Shown here: positions 62,048-64,000 of the stretch, one piece after another
How positions within the stretch are numbered: position 1 is the first letter of the stretch
Layout: every line of letters begins with the position of its first letter
Assembly (NCBI RefSeq): GCF_016863095.1
Contig: NZ_BOOF01000002.1
Location: forward strand, 62,001-126,000
DNA from: Microbispora siamensis
GTDB lineage: Bacteria; Actinomycetota; Actinomycetes; Streptosporangiales; Streptosporangiaceae
Reading direction: 5' to 3'
Length of the DNA: 64,000 bases
Translations under genes and position numbers: made by a program
The notes under the pieces: model-generated
Databases searched by the model: none
The model's input: the letters and a program-made list of their open reading frames with translations, nothing else
Told to the model about the DNA's origin: nothing

Positions 62048-63223
62048 ATGACCCTCTCCTCACCCCCCGGCGAGGTCCGTGCCGATCTGCTCCCCCGTGA
62101 CGCCAGGAGGAGGTTCCTCCGGCTGCGGGGCCGGCGGCTGGACAGACCCGGCCGGCCGGCCGCCAGGCTGGCCGCCTTCGCCCTGTCGGCCGTCGTCCAC
62201 GCGGTGACCGCCGCCATCCTGGCCGGCGGCGTCCTCATCGTCGTCAACTGGCACGGCAACGTGCTCGGCTGGCTGTTCGGCGGCGTGCTCGTCGCCATCG
62301 CGATCCTGACCAGGCCGCGGACGGTCCGGCTCCCGGACGGCGCGGAGGAGGTCACCAGGGCGGAGGCGCCCGCCCTGTTCGAGGCCGCCGACCGGATCTC
62401 CGGGGCCGTCGGCGCCGCGCCCCCGGCCGCGATCTATCTGCATGACCGCCTCTTCTGGTGCGCCCACCTGCGGGCGGGGATACGGCGGCGGCCCGTGCTG
62501 CTCGTCGGCCTTCCGCTGCTGCTCAGTTTGACGCCGCGCGAGCGGGCGGGCATGCTCGGCGCGGAGCTCGCGCGCGAGGTGAGCGGCGACCCCGGCCGCG
62601 GCCTGTTCGTCCCGTCCGCCCTCGCCACCACGGGAGAGTGGCGGCACGCCCTGATGGGCATGCGGGTGGACCGCTATCGCGACTTCGGCGACCCCCACCT
62701 GGACGTACACAGCGGCGTTCCGGCAGGCAGGATGGCGTCGCAGGCGATCGGCAAGGTCACCGGCTGGGTGCTGGCGTGGCCGCTGTTCCTCGCCGAGCTC
62801 GCGCTGCGCCGGCTCGTCTCCGCCCAGTCGCAGCACGCCGTCTACTACGCCGACCAGGTCGCGGCCCGCGCCGTCTCGTCGCGGGCCGTCGTCGAGTACG
62901 TCGACGCGCTCACCATGGGGGAAAGCCGCCTCACCCCCGTGATGGCCGCGGCCAGGCGCGGGGAGACGGCCGAGGAGATCCGCGGCGCCGTGCTCTCCAG
63001 GGACACCGACCCCGGCCTGGTGGCCGCGCGCCGGGAGGACTCCCTGGCCGGGCAGGCCGCCTGGCAGGCGGAGCCGCCGACGGCGTTGCGGGCCGTCCTC
63101 CTCGAGTCGGCCGGCGTCGACGAGGGCTCGGTGGGCCTCGGCTCCGGCGAGTCCGACCGGATCGACGCCGAGCTGTCGCGCCACCTCGCGCGGACGGTCC
63201 GGGAGCTGTCCCGGATCACCTGA
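62048..63223 (+). CDS. M48-like membrane protein with destroyed zinc motif
   Basis: 391 residues. Two N-terminal TM helices (about 42-62 and 66-84) and further hydrophobic segments around 150 and 235-255 give the M48 layout. LGAELAREVSGD (169-180) aligns with the L(A/G)HELAHVxxxD zinc motif, but both histidines are replaced (Ala172, Arg176), leaving only Glu173; YYADQVAARAV matches the third-ligand helix with Asp for Glu. It is therefore probably not a zinc protease. Controlled with the divergent TetR gene by inference. Confidence 0.75.
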   Translation: MTLSSPPGEVRADLLPRDARRRFLRLRGRRLDRPGRPAARLAAFALSAVVHAVTAAILAGGVLIVVNWHGNVLGWLFGGVLVAIAILTRPRTVRLPDGAEEVTRAEAPALFEAADRISGAVGAAPPAAIYLHDRLFWCAHLRAGIRRRPVLLVGLPLLLSLTPRERAGMLGAELAREVSGDPGRGLFVPSALATTGEWRHALMGMRVDRYRDFGDPHLDVHSGVPAGRMASQAIGKVTGWVLAWPLFLAELALRRLVSAQSQHAVYYADQVAARAVSSRAVVEYVDALTMGESRLTPVMAAARRGETAEEIRGAVLSRDTDPGLVAARREDSLAGQAAWQAEPPTALRAVLLESAGVDEGSVGLGSGESDRIDAELSRHLARTVRELSRIT

Positions 63224-63233
63224 GGGCAGGTAA

Positions 63234-63239
63234 TAAGCT
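63234..63239 (+). promoter_or_regulatory. -10 element, probable leaderless promoter of the small ORF before lipA
   Basis: TAAGCT within TAATAAGCT, six bases before GTG 63246. Confidence 0.5.
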
Positions 63240-63245
63240 GGGCTC

Positions 63246-63362
63246 GTGAACGAGCGTTCCGACAGGCACGCAGGCCCGCGTACGGCGCAGGGCCGCGTGC
63301 TCCCGCTCGGACCCCGGGCCCGCGGACCGCTGCCGCGGAGTGCTGCGAAGGAAGTCGAATGA
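63246..63362 (+). CDS. 38-codon leader-type ORF overlapping lipA
   Basis: GTG 63246 opens a 38-residue basic peptide (15% or more Arg) that stops with TGA at 63360-63362, overlapping the lipA ATG (ATGA). A TANNNT element sits exactly where a leaderless transcript would begin at this GTG. It may couple translation to lipA rather than make a functional peptide. No homology can be judged from so short a sequence. Confidence 0.45.
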   Translation: MNERSDRHAGPRTAQGRVLPLGPRARGPLPRSAAKEVE

Positions 63363-64000
63363 CCGTCGCTCCTGAAGGCCGAAAGCTCCTCCGCCTGGAG
63401 GTGCGCAACAGCCAGACCCCCATCGAGAAGAAGCCGCCGTGGATCAAGACGCGGCTGCGCAACGGCCCCAACTTCAACGAGATCAAGTCGTTGGTGAAGG
63501 GCGCGGGGCTGCACACCGTGTGCCAGGAGGCGGGCTGTCCCAACATCTCCGAATGCTGGGAGGACCGCGAGGCCACCTTCCTCATCGGCGGTGACCAGTG
63601 CACCCGGCGCTGCGACTTCTGTCAGATCGACACCGGCAAGCCGGCCGAGTACGACAGGGACGAGCCGCGCCGCGTCGCCGAGTCGGTGCGCCAGATGGGC
63701 CTGCGCTACGCCACGGTGACCGGTGTCGCCCGTGACGACCTGCCCGACGGCGGCTCCTGGCTGTACGCGGAGACCGCCCGGCAGATCCACGAGATGGTGC
63801 CCGGCTGCGGCGTCGAACTGCTCGTGCCGGACTTCAACGGCGACCGCGGCCAGCTCGAGGAGGTCTTCTCCAGCAGGCCCGAGGTCTTCGCGCACAACAT
63901 CGAGACCGTGCCCAGGATCTTCAAGCGGATCCGGCCCGCGTTCCGCTACGAGCGATCGCTCCAGGTCATCAGCCTGGCCCGCGAGGCCGGGCTGGTCACC
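63359..64000 (+). CDS. lipA: Lipoyl synthase (radical SAM), 3' end cut by the window
   Basis: Inserts two sulfurs into octanoyl groups to make lipoyl cofactors. The visible 214 residues contain the auxiliary-cluster motif [12 protein letters not shown] and the radical-SAM motif CTRRCDFC, plus [13 protein letters not shown] and the AHNIETVPR block. The start ATG has AAGGAAG a few bases upstream and overlaps the preceding small ORF. Unlike the LipB homologue, its cysteines are intact. About 100 residues are missing beyond the edge. Confidence 0.95.
   Translation, partial: MTVAPEGRKLLRLEVRNSQTPIEKKPPWIKTRLRNGPNFNEIKSLVKGAGLHTVCQEAGCPNISECWEDREATFLIGGDQCTRRCDFCQIDTGKPAEYDRDEPRRVAESVRQMGLRYATVTGVARDDLPDGGSWLYAETARQIHEMVPGCGVELLVPDFNGDRGQLEEVFSSRPEVFAHNIETVPRIFKRIRPAFRYERSLQVISLAREAGLVT

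Noticed and set aside
1-64000. Biosynthetic gene cluster, prophage, IS or CRISPR
   Set aside because: No PKS/NRPS cores, integrase, transposase, phage structural gene or spaced repeat array is seen; the content is mostly core genome.

Overview
The window is a very GC-rich actinomycete chromosome segment. Gene content and order (glucokinase, ArsA-like ATPase, FadD, PimB-like mannosyltransferase, two NlpC/P60 proteins, trpD, the bcc-aa3 oxidase genes, an IscA-type protein, nadA, the psp operon, cobU/cobS, pepA, lpdA-sucB, lipB/lipA) match the conserved core of Streptomyces-like and Streptosporangiales genomes. Mycothiol-type DinB folds, actinobacterial Rieske and CtaF subunits, GTG starts and many TANNNT leaderless promoters agree with this. 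I see no rRNA, tRNA, CRISPR array, IS element or prophage.

Layout. 1-8 kb: plsC (cut by the edge), an esterase with a small membrane protein, a secreted beta-propeller, and a leftward set of metallophosphoesterase, SRPBCC protein, ArsA/Get3-like ATPase, DUF5304, ROK glucokinase and an EEP nuclease. 8-14 kb: acyl-CoA synthetase, DUF574 methyltransferase, then a Mn-catalase next to an Nramp Mn transporter. 14-20 kb: envelope genes (PimB-like transferase, metalloprotease-like protein, two NlpC/P60 hydrolases, one behind a c-di-AMP riboswitch) and a coiled-coil NYN nuclease. 20-25 kb: GNAT, a DEDDh-GIY-YIG fusion nuclease, a stand-alone RAM protein, an orphan histidine kinase, TrpD and a receiver-like protein. 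25-36.5 kb: respiration, with ctaE-qcrCAB rightward and ctaC-ctaD-ctaF leftward, separated by a secreted DUF1023-like hydrolase, an acyltransferase and an L,D-transpeptidase. 36.5-41 kb: cysteine desulfurase-TusA, an adenosine-kinase-like PfkB protein, IscA/ErpA, NadA. 41-43.4 kb: a decaying accessory patch (frameshifted LysR, oxidoreductase remnant, SnoaL-like protein, mycothiol-type DinB protein). 43.4-49 kb: pspA-pspAA-htpX-pspAB, DUF3043, a membrane-anchored SUKH-like protein, an aldo/keto reductase. 49-54 kb: CobU fused to a metal-ligand-free MBL-like domain, CobS, and a GntR-DUF1648-CPBP operon. 54-64 kb: PepA, LpdA, SucB, a TIGR01777 epimerase, an S51 peptidase, LipB, DUF6204, TetR, a degenerate M48 protein and the start of LipA.

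Themes: respiration and Fe-S/NAD supply (qcr/cta, NifS/TusA/IscA/NadA), lipoylation with a lipoylated E2/E3 pair (LipB, LipA, SucB, LpdA), and envelope homeostasis. The strongest oddities are a LipB that seems to lack both catalytic residues, a double-hit LysR/oxidoreductase locus, a riboswitch-controlled NlpC gene whose only well-placed start is CTG, an M48 protein with a destroyed zinc motif under a probable TetR operator, a large insertion in CobS, and a dense set of leaderless promoters. I found no clearly new multi-gene system. The best candidate for undescribed function is the tightly overlapped SRPBCC-ArsA/Get3-DUF5304 operon.
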